Shown here: positions 1 to 11,223 of the stretch, one piece after another
Layout of the letters: each line of letters starts with the position of its first letter
Position numbering within the stretch: position 1 is the first letter of the stretch
NCBI GenBank assembly: GCA_902570945.1
Contig: CACGAJ010000003.1
Span: 1-64,000, forward strand
Direction: 5' to 3'
DNA from: an uncultured Synechococcaceae cyanobacterium
Lineage (GTDB): Bacteria; Cyanobacteriota; Cyanobacteriia; PCC-6307; Cyanobiaceae
DNA length: 64,000 nt
The notes under the pieces: generated by a model
What the model was told of the DNA's origin: nothing
Databases searched by the model: none
What the model saw: only the letters and a program-made list of their open reading frames with translations
Program-made: the position numbers and the translations under genes

Positions 1-167
1 TCCCAATTTAAATCATTTTGAGTCAGATAATCAGATAAATTTTTCTCTATTTTTTTAAAGTCTTCAGCTATCTTTTCTAGTACTACTGGAAATTGTTTAC
101 TTATGTTTTCGGGAGTAAATCTTTTAAATTCTGGTAATTCTCCATATTTAAAAATTGATGTGTCCAT
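1..167 (-). CDS. Partial CDS running off the left edge; N-terminus resembles M3-family oligopeptidase (PrlC-like)
   Basis: Reverse strand from ATG at 167 reads MDTSIFKYGELPEFKRFTPENISKQFPVVLEKIAEDFKKIEKNLSDYLTQNDLNW without stop; resembles the N-terminus of cyanobacterial M3 peptidases. Confidence 0.6.
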   Translation of the reverse strand, partial: MDTSIFKYGELPEFKRFTPENISKQFPVVLEKIAEDFKKIEKNLSDYLTQNDLNW

Positions 168-179
168 TTATGAAAAAAA

Positions 180-1721
180 TTAATTAGCTATAGATGGGAT
201 AATTCCTACTAACTTAGCTAATGTCAGCTGCTGACTGAGAGCATTGGTTGAAGATTCATATAAATTTATGGCGACTTTCGGCCAAAAACCTATCACCAAA
301 GTAGGCAATAATAAACTGAAACCAATAGTCAATTCTCTACCATTCATCTCTTTAACTGTAGCTAGTGCAGGAATTCTAGGGCCAAAGAATACTCTCCTAC
401 ACATTGACAATAGATATATTGGAGTCAGAACTAAACCTATAGCTGCAATTAGAATCGTGATTGATCTAAAGATAGAGCTAAATCCTTCTTGACTAGTGAT
501 ACCTAAAAATACAGTTATTTCACTTATAAAACCGCTCATCCCAGGTAGTGCTAGAGAGGCCAAAGAGCTCGCTAAGAAAAAAGCAAAAGTTATTGGCAAG
601 ACCTTTGCTAAACCTCCCATATTTGGTATAGAAAGAGTATTTGTTCTTTCATAGAATGAGCCCGTAACAAAGAACATAGCTGCAGCTATAAGTCCGTGAC
701 TGATCATTTGTAGCATTGCTCCGCTTATCCCTAGAGCATCTACTGCTCCAATCCCTAACAGAACAAAACCCATATGACTTACTGAACTACATGCAATTCT
801 CCTTTTAACATTATCTTGTGCAAATGCATTAAGTGCTCCGTAAATTATGTTGATAATTCCAAGAATAATTAAAGCAGGTGCAATTTGAAGATGTACTTCA
901 GGTAGTATTTGAACATTGAATCTTAAGAGAGCGTAGCCTCCCATTTTTAAGAGTATTCCAGCGAGTAACATTGAGACTGGTGCATTAGCCTCTCCATGTG
1001 CATCGGGTAACCAAGTATGTAATGGAAAGATAGGAAGTTTTACTCCAAAACCAATTAAAAATCCTAAATAAGATAATAAAGCTAAGCTGCCTGTTACATG
1101 TTTATTGGTTAAATCAGTGATATTTAAAGTAAAGGTATCACCACTCAAAGCAAGTGCTAACCCACTTATAAGTATTAATAAGGAAGCTAAAGCTGTATAA
1201 AGAATAAATTTTGTGGCCGCATATAATTTCTTTTTACCTCCCCAAATCGCAATAAGAAGATATACGGGAACTAATTCAAGTTCCCATGCTAAGAAAAATA
1301 ATAGGAAATCTTGAGAAAGGAAAACTAGTGCCTGTGCTGACGCTTGGACTAATAAAAGAGCAAAATATAGATTAGATTTTTTCTTGATTTTCCAACTTGC
1401 GGCAGCTGATAAAAATGTAATTAACCCACTCAGAGCTACTAAAGGAGCAGATAAACCGTCTACACCAAGAGACCACTCTAAGCCAATTGCCGGTAACCAG
1501 GAAGCTCTTTCTACTAATTGCAAAGAGCTATCTGAAGTATTAAATTTTTGAAAAAGGACGCCGATTATTAGTAAAAAATCTATAAATAAAAAACTTAATG
1601 AAATATTTCTAGGAAGTGTATTATCTTCTCCTTCTTTTGCACTCAAGAAAGGCATTATTAATGCCCCAATAGTAGGCAGTAAAACAATAGATGATAGCCA
1701 AGGAAAAGATTCTAAATTCAT
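180..1721 (-). CDS. ndhD: NAD(P)H-quinone oxidoreductase subunit 4 (NdhD)
   Basis: 513 aa, multi-[24 protein letters not shown] and [36 protein letters not shown] motifs. Confidence 0.95.
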   Translation of the reverse strand: MNLESFPWLSSIVLLPTIGALIMPFLSAKEGEDNTLPRNISLSFLFIDFLLIIGVLFQKFNTSDSSLQLVERASWLPAIGLEWSLGVDGLSAPLVALSGLITFLSAAASWKIKKKSNLYFALLLVQASAQALVFLSQDFLLFFLAWELELVPVYLLIAIWGGKKKLYAATKFILYTALASLLILISGLALALSGDTFTLNITDLTNKHVTGSLALLSYLGFLIGFGVKLPIFPLHTWLPDAHGEANAPVSMLLAGILLKMGGYALLRFNVQILPEVHLQIAPALIILGIINIIYGALNAFAQDNVKRRIACSSVSHMGFVLLGIGAVDALGISGAMLQMISHGLIAAAMFFVTGSFYERTNTLSIPNMGGLAKVLPITFAFFLASSLASLALPGMSGFISEITVFLGITSQEGFSSIFRSITILIAAIGLVLTPIYLLSMCRRVFFGPRIPALATVKEMNGRELTIGFSLLLPTLVIGFWPKVAINLYESSTNALSQQLTLAKLVGIIPSIAN

Positions 1722-1800
1722 TTACGTAATGAATAATTTTTTTATTCTAGTTGAAGTTGTACTAGCTTGAGACTATAACATTAAAAATGCCTAAGTAAAA

Positions 1801-2748
1801 CTACTTACCAGAGATAGTGCTAAATTGACTCCCTATTGTTTGAACGTTTAAAAAAGGTGCTCTGCTAGCTACACCTGACTTCTCCCATGCTTTTACCATG
1901 GCTTGACTGACGTTTTTGCCATTTTCTTTTTTACACAAAGCTAAGATACTTGGTCCTGCCCCACTAATTGCGCATCCTAGAGCCCCTGCATTAAGTGCGG
2001 CATCTTTGACATCTATACCGCCCTTAATAAGTTTCCATCTGTAGGGTTCATGTAGCTTATCAAACATTCCCTCTTTAATAAGTTCCTCATTTCCTGCTTT
2101 TAAGCCATTTAATAATAAAGTAAGTGCTCCCATATTTATCACTGCATCAGATATAGGTACATTCTTAGGCATAACCTTTCTTGCTTCACTTGTGCTTAGA
2201 CGAATTGCAGGTATTGCTACAACAGCTTTAATTGAATCGTGCCAATCACATCTAATTATTCTCCATCTATGAGAAGAAGACCTAGCTGTCAAACAAAGCC
2301 CACCCAGAAGAGAGGGAACAACATTATCAGGATGACCTTCTATATCAATGGCAAGTTCAAGGAGTTTTTCTTTGGACAATGGAGAGTTCATGATTGCATT
2401 TGCTCCGATTAGCCCAGCAACTATTGCTGTAGCACTACTTCCAAGTCCACGTGCAGGCGGCACTGCCAACTTAACTCTCGCTTCAAGTGCAAAAGGATCC
2501 ATATTTGCGCTCTCCCATACTTTCTGAGCTGCTCTAAAAACTAAGTTTTCAGGTCCTCCTCTTAAATGATTACCATCTGTGCTTTCCATTATTAAATCAA
2601 ATCTATCTCCACCCCCATCAATTCTTGTAAAAATAAACTCATTATACAAATCTAATGCTGCTCCAAGACAATCGAATCCAGGACCTAAATTAGCAGTTGT
2701 GGAAGGCACCGTCACCCTTATTTTTTTACCTACTTCAGGAATAGACAT
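1801..2748 (-). CDS. thrB: Homoserine kinase
   Basis: GHMP kinase motif PPARGLGSSATAIVAGL; VPSTTANLGPGFDCLGAALDLYNEF. Confidence 0.95.
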   Translation of the reverse strand: MSIPEVGKKIRVTVPSTTANLGPGFDCLGAALDLYNEFIFTRIDGGGDRFDLIMESTDGNHLRGGPENLVFRAAQKVWESANMDPFALEARVKLAVPPARGLGSSATAIVAGLIGANAIMNSPLSKEKLLELAIDIEGHPDNVVPSLLGGLCLTARSSSHRWRIIRCDWHDSIKAVVAIPAIRLSTSEARKVMPKNVPISDAVINMGALTLLLNGLKAGNEELIKEGMFDKLHEPYRWKLIKGGIDVKDAALNAGALGCAISGAGPSILALCKKENGKNVSQAMVKAWEKSGVASRAPFLNVQTIGSQFSTISGK

Positions 2749-2756
2749 ATTTGTTA

Positions 2757-3791
2757 CTAAGTTTTTAAAAGCATTTTTGCTCTGCAGGCGGCACTAAAAA
2801 GTCCAAACTCTTCATCTAAAATTACTCTCATAGGTATTGTTTTAAGAATATCTTTTAATCTTCCCTTGTCGAAAAATTGTTTCATAAATAAATCTGATTT
2901 AAAGTTTTTGAAATGTTTTGATGCAGTTCCTCCAGAAATCCACAACCCGCCAAAGCATAATTCTTGAAGAGCAATATCTCCCAATAAAGAGGCATAAGCG
3001 CCTAACCAAATTCTCTCAACTTCAATCATTATTTGATCCCCTTCTTTAGAAAGATTACAAATTTTTTCAGGTAGTTCTTTTCTTGCAGTATCAAAAATTT
3101 TTATTTTTTTTAAATATTGTTGTAGAGGGTGGTTTTGGGCATCAGGTTTGCTTAGTCTCCATTCGGCAATTCTTGATAAACCAGTGCCGCTAACAATTCT
3201 TTCACAAGATATCCTTTCAACTTTTAGGTAATTCTTAAGCCAAATTTTTAAATCCCATTCTAATTTTGACTTTGGCGAGTACTCAACATGACCACCTTCA
3301 CTAGCTAAAACTTGTACCTTTTCCCCTGATATTATTCCTCTTGCAATGCCCAAACCAGTCCCCGCTCCCACAATGGCATGCAAATCATTATTAGCACCTT
3401 CAGAGTGGCATCCATTTTGGATGGTAGAATATTGATTTTTTTTTAAATAAGGTATTCCATAAATTTGAACTGCGAAATCATTTATTAGCTCGCAGCTTTT
3501 AAAATTAAATTTATTCTGTAAAGCATTTCCAGAAATATTCCATGACAAGTTAATGATTTTTGCTTTGTTGTTAGATAAAGGACCAGCTACAGCGAAACAT
3601 GCAGAAGAAGGATAAGTAATATTTTTGCATTCATTTTTGAGAAAATCTTCTAGGATTAGTTCAAAAGAACCCCATTCTGAAGATAAATATTTCTTTCTAA
3701 ATATTAACTTAGGCGAATCATCATTTTTTACTTTTTCAAATATGCCCAATAGAACCTTAGTGCCTCCTAGATCACATGCGAGAAAATTCAT
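2757..3791 (-). CDS. glk: Glucokinase
   Basis: LACDLGGTKVLLGIF, VGAGTGLGIARG, EGGHVEYSP motifs. Confidence 0.9.
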   Translation of the reverse strand: MNFLACDLGGTKVLLGIFEKVKNDDSPKLIFRKKYLSSEWGSFELILEDFLKNECKNITYPSSACFAVAGPLSNNKAKIINLSWNISGNALQNKFNFKSCELINDFAVQIYGIPYLKKNQYSTIQNGCHSEGANNDLHAIVGAGTGLGIARGIISGEKVQVLASEGGHVEYSPKSKLEWDLKIWLKNYLKVERISCERIVSGTGLSRIAEWRLSKPDAQNHPLQQYLKKIKIFDTARKELPEKICNLSKEGDQIMIEVERIWLGAYASLLGDIALQELCFGGLWISGGTASKHFKNFKSDLFMKQFFDKGRLKDILKTIPMRVILDEEFGLFSAACRAKMLLKT

Positions 3792-3801
3792 CTTATTAAA
3801 A

Positions 3802-5718
3802 TTATTCGGTTCTCCCTTTTTTTTCTATTAGTTCATCCATTAATTTGTATAGATTTGGTAAATTGAAAATTCCTAAATTTGTTCCATCTAAAGCTCTTAA
3901 AGCGATAGAATCAATTTCCTCTTCTTTATCTCCAATAACTCCAATTAAGGGAACTCTCCCGAGAGTTGCCTCTCTTATTTTATATCCTATCTTTTCATTC
4001 CTTATGTCAACTTTTGAGCGGTAACCTTTATCACTTATTAATTCATTAAACCTTAAACACTTTTCAATATTTCTATCGGTAATGCTCAATAAAATTATTT
4101 GATAAGGTGCAAGCCAAATTGGGAATTTTGCCTCATATTGTTCAATTAAGATTCCGATAAATCTCTCAAATGATCCTAAAATTGCTCTATGTAACATAAC
4201 CGGGTTTCTTTTTTCATTATCAATATCTACATAAGTTGCATCCAACCTAATAGGCATTGAGAAATCAACCTGAATAGTCCCGCATTGCCAAACTCTATTA
4301 AGACAATCTTTTAACGAGAATTCTATTTTTGGCCCATAAAAAGCACCTTCTCCAGGTTGTAGTTCCCATTTTAGATTCTTATTATCGAGGGCTTTGGTAA
4401 GAGCCTCTTCTGATTTATCCCAAATCTCTTCACTACCTACCCTTTTTTCAGGACGAGTTGACAATTTGATAATTATTTCATCAAAACCAAAAGTTTTATA
4501 AACTTCGAAAACAAGATCTATAAAAGTAGATACCTCTTCTTGAATTTGCTCTTCTGTGCAGAATATGTGTGCATCATCTTGAGTAAAGTTTCTCACTCTC
4601 ATTAAGCCGTGTAGTGCACCAGAGGGCTCATTTCTGTGACAAGAACCAAATTCAGCAAGACGAATAGGTAAATCCTTATAACTTTTTAAACCTTGATTAA
4701 ATACTTGAATATGGCATGGACAATTCATTGGTTTAATTGCATATGTTCGATTTTCTGATGCAGTAGTGAACATATCGTCCCTAAACTTTTCCCAATGACC
4801 GGATTTTTCCCAAAGAGATTTATCAACAGCTTGTGGGGTTTTAATTTCTAAATAATCACTTTTTTTAAGTATTCCTCTTATGTATTTTTCAAGGACCTGG
4901 TAGATTGTCCATCCATTTGGATGCCAAAAAATCATGCCTGGAGATTCTTCTTGTATATGAAATAGTGAATGTTTTTTTCCAAGTTTTCTATGATCTCTTT
5001 TTTCCGCCTCTTCAATTCTTGTTAAATAATCTTTGAGTTCTTTTTCTTTAGCCCATGCAGTTCCATATATTCTCTGCAATGATTCATTCTCACTATTACC
5101 TCTCCAGTATGAACCTGATAATTTAAGTAATTTAAAGTGTCTTAAATGTCTTGTGTTGGGGACGTGAGGCCCTCTACACATGTCGATATATTCTTCGTGT
5201 TTGTACAAATTGATGAGACCTTCTTCAGAAATTTCTTCAATTATTCGTAATTTAAAAGTCTCATCTCTTTCTTCAAAAGTTTTAATTGCCTCTTGTTTAG
5301 AAACTTGTAAAATTTCAATGTCATAGTTTGTTTTTATTAATTTATTAATTCTATTTTCGATTTTTATTAAATCTTCTGGAGTAAACCTGAATTCAGAATA
5401 AATATCATAATAAAAACCATCTTCAATTACAGGCCCAATTGCCATTTTAATATTAGGATAAATTTGTTTTACCGCATGACCAATAAGGTGAGCAAAGGAA
5501 TGTCTTATTATTTCAATTCCTTCTTGATCTTTTGATGTGATTATTACAACTTTGGAATCTCTATTTATTGGCAGAGTTGCATCAATAAGAACATCATTTA
5601 CTTTCCCAGCAATTGTTGCTTTAGCTAATCCAGTGCCTATACTTTGAGCAATTTCTAGAATAGTTACAGATTTTTCGTAAACCTTTTTTGAACCATCAGG
5701 CAAGGTAATTATTGGCAT
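3802..5718 (-). CDS. thrS: Threonyl-tRNA synthetase
   Basis: 638 aa; TGS domain, [22 protein letters not shown], class II motifs. Confidence 0.97.
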   Translation of the reverse strand: MPIITLPDGSKKVYEKSVTILEIAQSIGTGLAKATIAGKVNDVLIDATLPINRDSKVVIITSKDQEGIEIIRHSFAHLIGHAVKQIYPNIKMAIGPVIEDGFYYDIYSEFRFTPEDLIKIENRINKLIKTNYDIEILQVSKQEAIKTFEERDETFKLRIIEEISEEGLINLYKHEEYIDMCRGPHVPNTRHLRHFKLLKLSGSYWRGNSENESLQRIYGTAWAKEKELKDYLTRIEEAEKRDHRKLGKKHSLFHIQEESPGMIFWHPNGWTIYQVLEKYIRGILKKSDYLEIKTPQAVDKSLWEKSGHWEKFRDDMFTTASENRTYAIKPMNCPCHIQVFNQGLKSYKDLPIRLAEFGSCHRNEPSGALHGLMRVRNFTQDDAHIFCTEEQIQEEVSTFIDLVFEVYKTFGFDEIIIKLSTRPEKRVGSEEIWDKSEEALTKALDNKNLKWELQPGEGAFYGPKIEFSLKDCLNRVWQCGTIQVDFSMPIRLDATYVDIDNEKRNPVMLHRAILGSFERFIGILIEQYEAKFPIWLAPYQIILLSITDRNIEKCLRFNELISDKGYRSKVDIRNEKIGYKIREATLGRVPLIGVIGDKEEEIDSIALRALDGTNLGIFNLPNLYKLMDELIEKKGRTE

Positions 5719-5721
5719 AAT

Positions 5722-6738
5722 TTATTTCTCCATTTCAAAAAATCCCAATTTAGATTTAACTCTTTTTAAAGTCTGATTAGCTAAATCTTCAGCTTTTTCT
5801 TTCCCTTCATTAAGGATTTTATTTAGTTGATAGGGATCATTAATTAATAATTTATATTTTTTCTGAATAGGTTCTAGTGATTCAATAAGTTGTTCGGTAA
5901 TTAATTTTTTAAATGTCCCCCATCCAGTCTCTGAGAAATCATTTTCACATTGAGAAATTTCTTTGCCAGATAATATTGAATAAATCATTAAAAGATTTTT
6001 AGATTCTGGTCTCTCAGGGTTGTTAAATTCAATTCCAATAGAACTGTCACTTTTTGCTCTTTTAATTTTTTTTGTGATTATTTCAGGAGGATCTAATAAG
6101 TTAATGCGACTGCCCTCATTAGGATCACTTTTACTCATCTTTTTTGAACCATCAATTAGACTCATTATTTTTGAACCATTCTTCATGATGATTGGTTGAG
6201 GGATTTTTAAAATATTTTTATCCTTACTAAATCTGGCATTAATTCTTTGTTGTGCAATATCTCTTGCAAGTTCAAGATGTTGTTTTTGATCCTCACCTAC
6301 TGGAACGAAGTCAGCATCATAAAGGAGGATGTCTGCAGCCATTAGGATCGGATAGTCAAATAATCCAATAGATACATTATTACCTTGTTGTATGGATTTT
6401 TCTTTGAATTGAATCATTCTTTCCATCCAATTTATTGGGGTCATGCAATTTAATATCCAACAAAGTTCTGAATGCGCTGAAATCTGACTTTGGACAAAAA
6501 TTGAACATATATTTGGATCTATCCCACAAGCGACGTACAAAGCCGCTGTAGAGATGGTGTTTTTAGATAATTCTTTGGGATTATATGAGGCTGTTATTGC
6601 GTGCAAATCAACTACACATAGAAATGTTTCATATTGCTCTTGAAGCGTAACCCAATTATTTATGGCCCCAAGCCAATTCCCAATATGTAAATCACCAGTT
6701 GGTTGAACTCCCGAAAGAATTCTTCTTTTATTTGCCAT
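5722..6738 (-). CDS. trpS: Tryptophanyl-tRNA synthetase
   Basis: SGVQPTGDLHIGNWLGAI (HIGH-like), KKMSKSDPN (KMSKS). Confidence 0.97.
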   Translation of the reverse strand: MANKRRILSGVQPTGDLHIGNWLGAINNWVTLQEQYETFLCVVDLHAITASYNPKELSKNTISTAALYVACGIDPNICSIFVQSQISAHSELCWILNCMTPINWMERMIQFKEKSIQQGNNVSIGLFDYPILMAADILLYDADFVPVGEDQKQHLELARDIAQQRINARFSKDKNILKIPQPIIMKNGSKIMSLIDGSKKMSKSDPNEGSRINLLDPPEIITKKIKRAKSDSSIGIEFNNPERPESKNLLMIYSILSGKEISQCENDFSETGWGTFKKLITEQLIESLEPIQKKYKLLINDPYQLNKILNEGKEKAEDLANQTLKRVKSKLGFFEMEK

Positions 6739-7150
6739 CCTCTTCTACTTCGCTAGATTGGATCTCTTCAGTTAATGTACCTTTTACAGGTCTTGCAAAA
6801 GGGTCAGGTGCTGTTGTTGTCTTTTCTTCATAAGAATTTTGTGATTGTCTACTCGGAGAAGAGTTTTTATTATTTTTTGCATATTCTTTGATTGATTCAA
6901 TCAATTTTTCGTCTTTGATCATATCGCTAAGTGTTCTAACAGAGAAACCCAGAACTGCAACGGTAGATCTTAATTGAAAGGCCTCTTGTATTGATTTAAC
7001 AGCTTTCATTTCGTTATCACTCAATCTTATTCGGAATCCTCCTCCATCTCTTCTGCCGCCCGATCTATCTCTGAAATTAGATCTTTCATTGTTAGAACGA
7101 CCTCTGTAATTTTCTTGTCCAGGATTATTGCTGAAATTTGAATTAGACAT
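6728..7150 (-). CDS. Conserved hypothetical protein with Arg/Gly-rich N-terminus
   Basis: 140 aa; N-term NYRGRSNNERSNFRDRSGGRRDGGGF then FRIRLSDNEMKAVKSIQEAFQLRSTVAVLGFSVRTL; overlaps trpS by 11 nt. Confidence 0.75.
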   Translation of the reverse strand: MSNSNFSNNPGQENYRGRSNNERSNFRDRSGGRRDGGGFRIRLSDNEMKAVKSIQEAFQLRSTVAVLGFSVRTLSDMIKDEKLIESIKEYAKNNKNSSPSRQSQNSYEEKTTTAPDPFARPVKGTLTEEIQSSEVEEDGK

Positions 7151-7315
7151 CTTAATGTTTCTTAAGTTATTTAAATAGTCTATTAACTTAGCATCTTGTT
7201 ATGCAATAAGTCTTTTTAAAAGACTTAAATTTTTATCTTTTGATTAACGACTTATGAAATTTTGCTTTTCTCATTCACAACTTGCACTAAAATAAAATTA
7301 GAAAAATAAAGTATT

Positions 7316-8650
7316 GTGTTTGATATTAGTAAAGAGAACCTTTTAAAGGATTTCATAAAGTTTCCAAAAAAAAATCTTCTTATCATTTTATTATTGTTAG
7401 GTTTTGGGGAATGGTTTGTCAGTGACTTAATTCATTTTGCAGGAGGCTCAATAGGATTTTTTGCGTTGTGTTTGGGAGGATATTTTTACTTGAAAAATGA
7501 TAAGCCTAAATTTAATGAGCCAAATAATTTAGATGGTTGGATAAATCTATGTAATGAAGATTTAAATTTTTTTGAAGAACTTGAATCAAAAAATGAATTA
7601 GAAAAACAGAATTCAAAAAGACAGAAAACACTTGAATCTATACTTAATAGATGTAAAAAAGAAAAAATAAGTTGCATTGGACAAAAAGATTATCAAAGTT
7701 TTCAATCTCTTTTGAAAAGTAATTTCAAAGCAAATAAGTTTGACTTTGATTTATTCGAAGAACTGCCTAAATACAATTCTTCTCAAGTTATTCCAGAAGA
7801 AGCTTTGAAGAGTGATGCAATCTTGTATTTTATAAACTTGCCTTTGTCAGCATATGATTTTTTGTGGCTGGAAAAGTTTCCTAAAAATATGCCAATCTGG
7901 TTGGTGGCATTAACTTCCAACCAAATAGAAGCCAAAAATCAGATAGAAGACCTAAAGTCTCAAATTTCAAGTGACTTTATAAACAAAATTATTACTTTTG
8001 ATGTGAATAAGAGTGAAATAACAAATATCCCTTTTTCTTTAAGGAAGTTTTTCATAAGTTCATCTAAAAATATTGAAAATACAAAAAAAAGGCTTTTGAA
8101 AGAACTTCATGCTGCCTGGCAATCTGAAATTGAAGGTATAAGAAGAATGCAGTTAAAAGGTATACAAAGAAAAAATCAAATTCTTGTCGCAACAACTGTT
8201 TTCTTATCTCCTATCCCATCAATTGATGTTATGGCAATGACAGTATTAAATTCTTTAATGATTAAAGAAATTAAGTCTATATGGGGATGTAATTGGTCTC
8301 CTGAAATTTTAGATAAAGTATCCAAAGAGATTTTAAAGACTGCAATTGCTCAAGGAGTTATTGAATGGAGTGGTCAGACTCTAATTGGCATAACAAAATT
8401 ACATGGCCCAAATTGGCTTGTCTCTGGAACATTTCAGGCTGTCAGCGCTGCATACTTAACAAGAGTAGTATCAAGTTCTTTGGCTGATTTTATGGCAATA
8501 ACAAAAGGAGTAGAAGAACCTGATTTGGATTTTATAAAGAAAAATTCTGAGAAAATTGTTGAAGAAGCTTTTGAAAAAGAAAAAATTAATTGGAAAGGAT
8601 TTATTTCTGATCTTAGAAAACCACTTATGAAACTATCTTTTAATTCATAA
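7316..8650 (+). CDS. DUF697-family membrane-associated protein
   Basis: 444 aa with N-terminal TM region and C-terminal VFLSPIPSIDVMAMTVLNSLMIKEIKSIWG typical of DUF697; GTG start. Confidence 0.7.
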   Translation: MFDISKENLLKDFIKFPKKNLLIILLLLGFGEWFVSDLIHFAGGSIGFFALCLGGYFYLKNDKPKFNEPNNLDGWINLCNEDLNFFEELESKNELEKQNSKRQKTLESILNRCKKEKISCIGQKDYQSFQSLLKSNFKANKFDFDLFEELPKYNSSQVIPEEALKSDAILYFINLPLSAYDFLWLEKFPKNMPIWLVALTSNQIEAKNQIEDLKSQISSDFINKIITFDVNKSEITNIPFSLRKFFISSSKNIENTKKRLLKELHAAWQSEIEGIRRMQLKGIQRKNQILVATTVFLSPIPSIDVMAMTVLNSLMIKEIKSIWGCNWSPEILDKVSKEILKTAIAQGVIEWSGQTLIGITKLHGPNWLVSGTFQAVSAAYLTRVVSSSLADFMAITKGVEEPDLDFIKKNSEKIVEEAFEKEKINWKGFISDLRKPLMKLSFNS

Positions 8651-8652
8651 TC

Positions 8653-9570
8653 GTGGGATGGATTTTAAATATGAAAAAAAATATTTTTTTTTTAAGTTTG
8701 ATACTTCTGCTTTCTATCGCTTCAGGCTCATGTAAGAGAATATCAAATAAAAATGAAACTAAAGAAGTAATACTCGCAAGTTTCACTGTTTTGGCGGATA
8801 TAATTAGCAATGTCGCTAAAGATGAATTTATTGTTAGATCAATAACGAAACCTGGAGTTGAAGTTCATGGCTACCAACCAACTCCAAGCGATTTGGTAAA
8901 TGCCTCTAATGCTTTTGTTTTTATTGATAATGGATTTGGATTTGAATTATGGGCTGAAAAATTTGTTTCTAATTTAAAAGTTAAAAGAATTACTGTCGCG
9001 GAAGATTTGGATCCTATTTTTATCAGTGAAGATTTTTATAAAGGGAAACCCAATCCTCATGCCTGGATTTCTCCAAAAAGAGGAATCCTATACGTAGATA
9101 TTCTCGTGGATTCTTTATCAGAATTGAGGCCATCCAAAAGGACATTATTTGAAGAAAATGGAAAAATTTATAAAGACAAACTATCTAAAATAGATAAAGA
9201 ATTCTCACTTTTTATTAATAACTTAAATAAAGACAGGAGGTATCTAGTAACTTGTGAAGGTGCTTTTTCGTATCTAACAAATGATTATGGATTAGAGGAA
9301 GTTTATTTGTGGCCAGTTAATGCTGAGAGTCAAATTACTCCCAAAAGAATGGCAAGAACAATCTCACTAGTTAAAGAAAAAAATGTTCCATCTGTATTTT
9401 GCGAAAGTACTGTAAGTAACGAATCTCAAATGGTTGTTGCAAACGAAACTGGGGCTAATTTTGGAGGAAATCTTTTTGTTGATTCATTATCTGATGATAG
9501 TGGGCCTGCTAGTTCCTATATAAAAATGCTTGAGCATAATTTGGATTTGATTAAAAAAGGACTTTTTTGA
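8653..9570 (+). CDS. ABC transporter, Mn/Zn-type metal substrate-binding lipoprotein (ZnuA/MntC family)
   Basis: Signal/lipobox-like LLLSIASGSC; VHGYQPTPSD, PNPHAWISP; Met7 (MKKNIFF) is a likely alternative start. Confidence 0.88.
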   Translation: MGWILNMKKNIFFLSLILLLSIASGSCKRISNKNETKEVILASFTVLADIISNVAKDEFIVRSITKPGVEVHGYQPTPSDLVNASNAFVFIDNGFGFELWAEKFVSNLKVKRITVAEDLDPIFISEDFYKGKPNPHAWISPKRGILYVDILVDSLSELRPSKRTLFEENGKIYKDKLSKIDKEFSLFINNLNKDRRYLVTCEGAFSYLTNDYGLEEVYLWPVNAESQITPKRMARTISLVKEKNVPSVFCESTVSNESQMVVANETGANFGGNLFVDSLSDDSGPASSYIKMLEHNLDLIKKGLF

Positions 9571-9573
9571 ATT

Positions 9574-10338
9574 ATGGAAACAATCAATTATCAAAACTTT
9601 AGGATTGAGGCAGAGAATATTTGCGTAGATTACAACGGTAAGGTGGCTTTGTATGATGCCAATCTAAGATTGCAACCTGGCCAGATTTGCGGGTTAGTAG
9701 GGATGAACGGGGCTGGTAAAACAACTTTCTTTAATGCTTTAACTGGCTTTGTAAATATTTCAAAGGGAAAAATTAGAATAAATGGAGAGTCTGTAAGATC
9801 TGCTCAAAAAGATCAGACAATTGCTTATGTTCCTCAAAATGAGGGAATTGATAGTCAATTTCCAATAAGTGTTTGGGATGTAGTGATGATGGGAAGATAT
9901 GGTTCTATGAATATTTTTAGGTCTCCTAGAGAGTCTGATGTTCAGGCGGTTAAAAATGCTATTGAGAGAGTTGATCTTACTGATCATTTATCTACACCTA
10001 TTGGAAACTTATCTGGAGGTCAGAGAAAACGAACTTTTTTAGCTAGAGCAATTGCTCAAAGAGCATCAATACTTCTTCTTGATGAGCCTTTTTCAGGTGT
10101 TGATATAAGGACTGAAAAACTTATCTCGGAATTATTTATTCAATTTAAAAATGAGGGGAAAACCATATTATTATCAACGCACGATATGATTCATGTCCGT
10201 GAATTTTGTGATTTGGTTCTTTTAATAAATAAAACTGTTGTAGCTTATGGTGAAACCTCTGAAGTGTTTACCCCTGAAAATATCACAACCACTTTTGGAG
10301 GGATCTCACCTGATTTCTTGTTTGGACCTGAATCCTAA
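9574..10338 (+). CDS. ABC transporter, metal ATPase subunit (MntA/ZnuC-like)
   Basis: Walker A GMNGAGKTT, signature LSGGQRKR, Walker B ILLLDEPFSGVD. Confidence 0.92.
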   Translation: METINYQNFRIEAENICVDYNGKVALYDANLRLQPGQICGLVGMNGAGKTTFFNALTGFVNISKGKIRINGESVRSAQKDQTIAYVPQNEGIDSQFPISVWDVVMMGRYGSMNIFRSPRESDVQAVKNAIERVDLTDHLSTPIGNLSGGQRKRTFLARAIAQRASILLLDEPFSGVDIRTEKLISELFIQFKNEGKTILLSTHDMIHVREFCDLVLLINKTVVAYGETSEVFTPENITTTFGGISPDFLFGPES

Positions 10339-10350
10339 ATTTTAATTTAT

Positions 10351-11223
10351 ATGGAGCTCTGTTCTTTTTTAACTTTAGATTCATTCATCACAGATCCTTT
10401 AACTCATGACTTTATGAGAAAAGCACTTCTAATGAGTTCATTAGTTGCAGCTGTTTGTGGTTTTCTATCAAGTTATTTGACTCTTAAAGGATGGGCTTTA
10501 ATGGGAGATGCAGTGTCACATTCGGTAATGCCTGGTGTTGTGGTTGCTTATGCATTAGGTCTTCCTTTCTCATTAGGGGCATTTATTTTCGGAGTTGGTT
10601 CAGTAGCCTTGATAGGGTTTATTAAGCAGAAATCTAGAGTTAAGGAAGATACTGTTATTGGGTTGGTATTTACTGGATTTTTCGCTCTTGGAATAGTATT
10701 GGTTTCTAAGATTAAAAGTAATATTGATCTGCACTCCATTCTTTTTGGTAGTCCATTAGGAATATCACTTTCAGATGTAAAACAAACTATATTCATTTCT
10801 TTATTGGTAGTAATCCTTTTATCAATTTTCAGAAAAGATTTAATGCTTTATTGTTTTGATCCTAGGCATGCAAAAACAGTTGGGATTAATGTATTTTTTC
10901 TTCATTATTTACTCCTAACATGCTTATCTTTGGCAGCTGTTGTGGGGTTACAGTCTGTTGGAATTATTTTGGTAGTTGCAATGTTGATTACACCAGGGGC
11001 TACAGCATATTTACTTACGGATAAGTTTGATAATATGACAGTAATTTCAGTATTAAGTGCAATCATCTCAAGCCTTATAGGAATCTATGTTAGTTTTTGG
11101 TTTGATCTTGAAACAGGTGGATCAATTGTCTTGGCACAAACTTTTATATTTTTATTTGCTTTTTTATTCGCTCCAAGATACGGAATATTTAAGTTAAAGA
11201 AATTATTTGCTGGGTATAAATGA
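10351..11223 (+). CDS. ABC-3 family metal permease (MntB/ZnuB-like)
   Basis: 290 aa multi-TM; LKGWALMGDAVSHSVMPGVV, VVGLQSVGIILVVAMLITPGATA. Confidence 0.92.
   Translation: MELCSFLTLDSFITDPLTHDFMRKALLMSSLVAAVCGFLSSYLTLKGWALMGDAVSHSVMPGVVVAYALGLPFSLGAFIFGVGSVALIGFIKQKSRVKEDTVIGLVFTGFFALGIVLVSKIKSNIDLHSILFGSPLGISLSDVKQTIFISLLVVILLSIFRKDLMLYCFDPRHAKTVGINVFFLHYLLLTCLSLAAVVGLQSVGIILVVAMLITPGATAYLLTDKFDNMTVISVLSAIISSLIGIYVSFWFDLETGGSIVLAQTFIFLFAFLFAPRYGIFKLKKLFAGYK

Noticed and set aside
244-492. + strand 82-aa ORF inside ndhD
   Set aside because: Entirely antisense to a confident NdhD CDS; no family character; typical shadow ORF.
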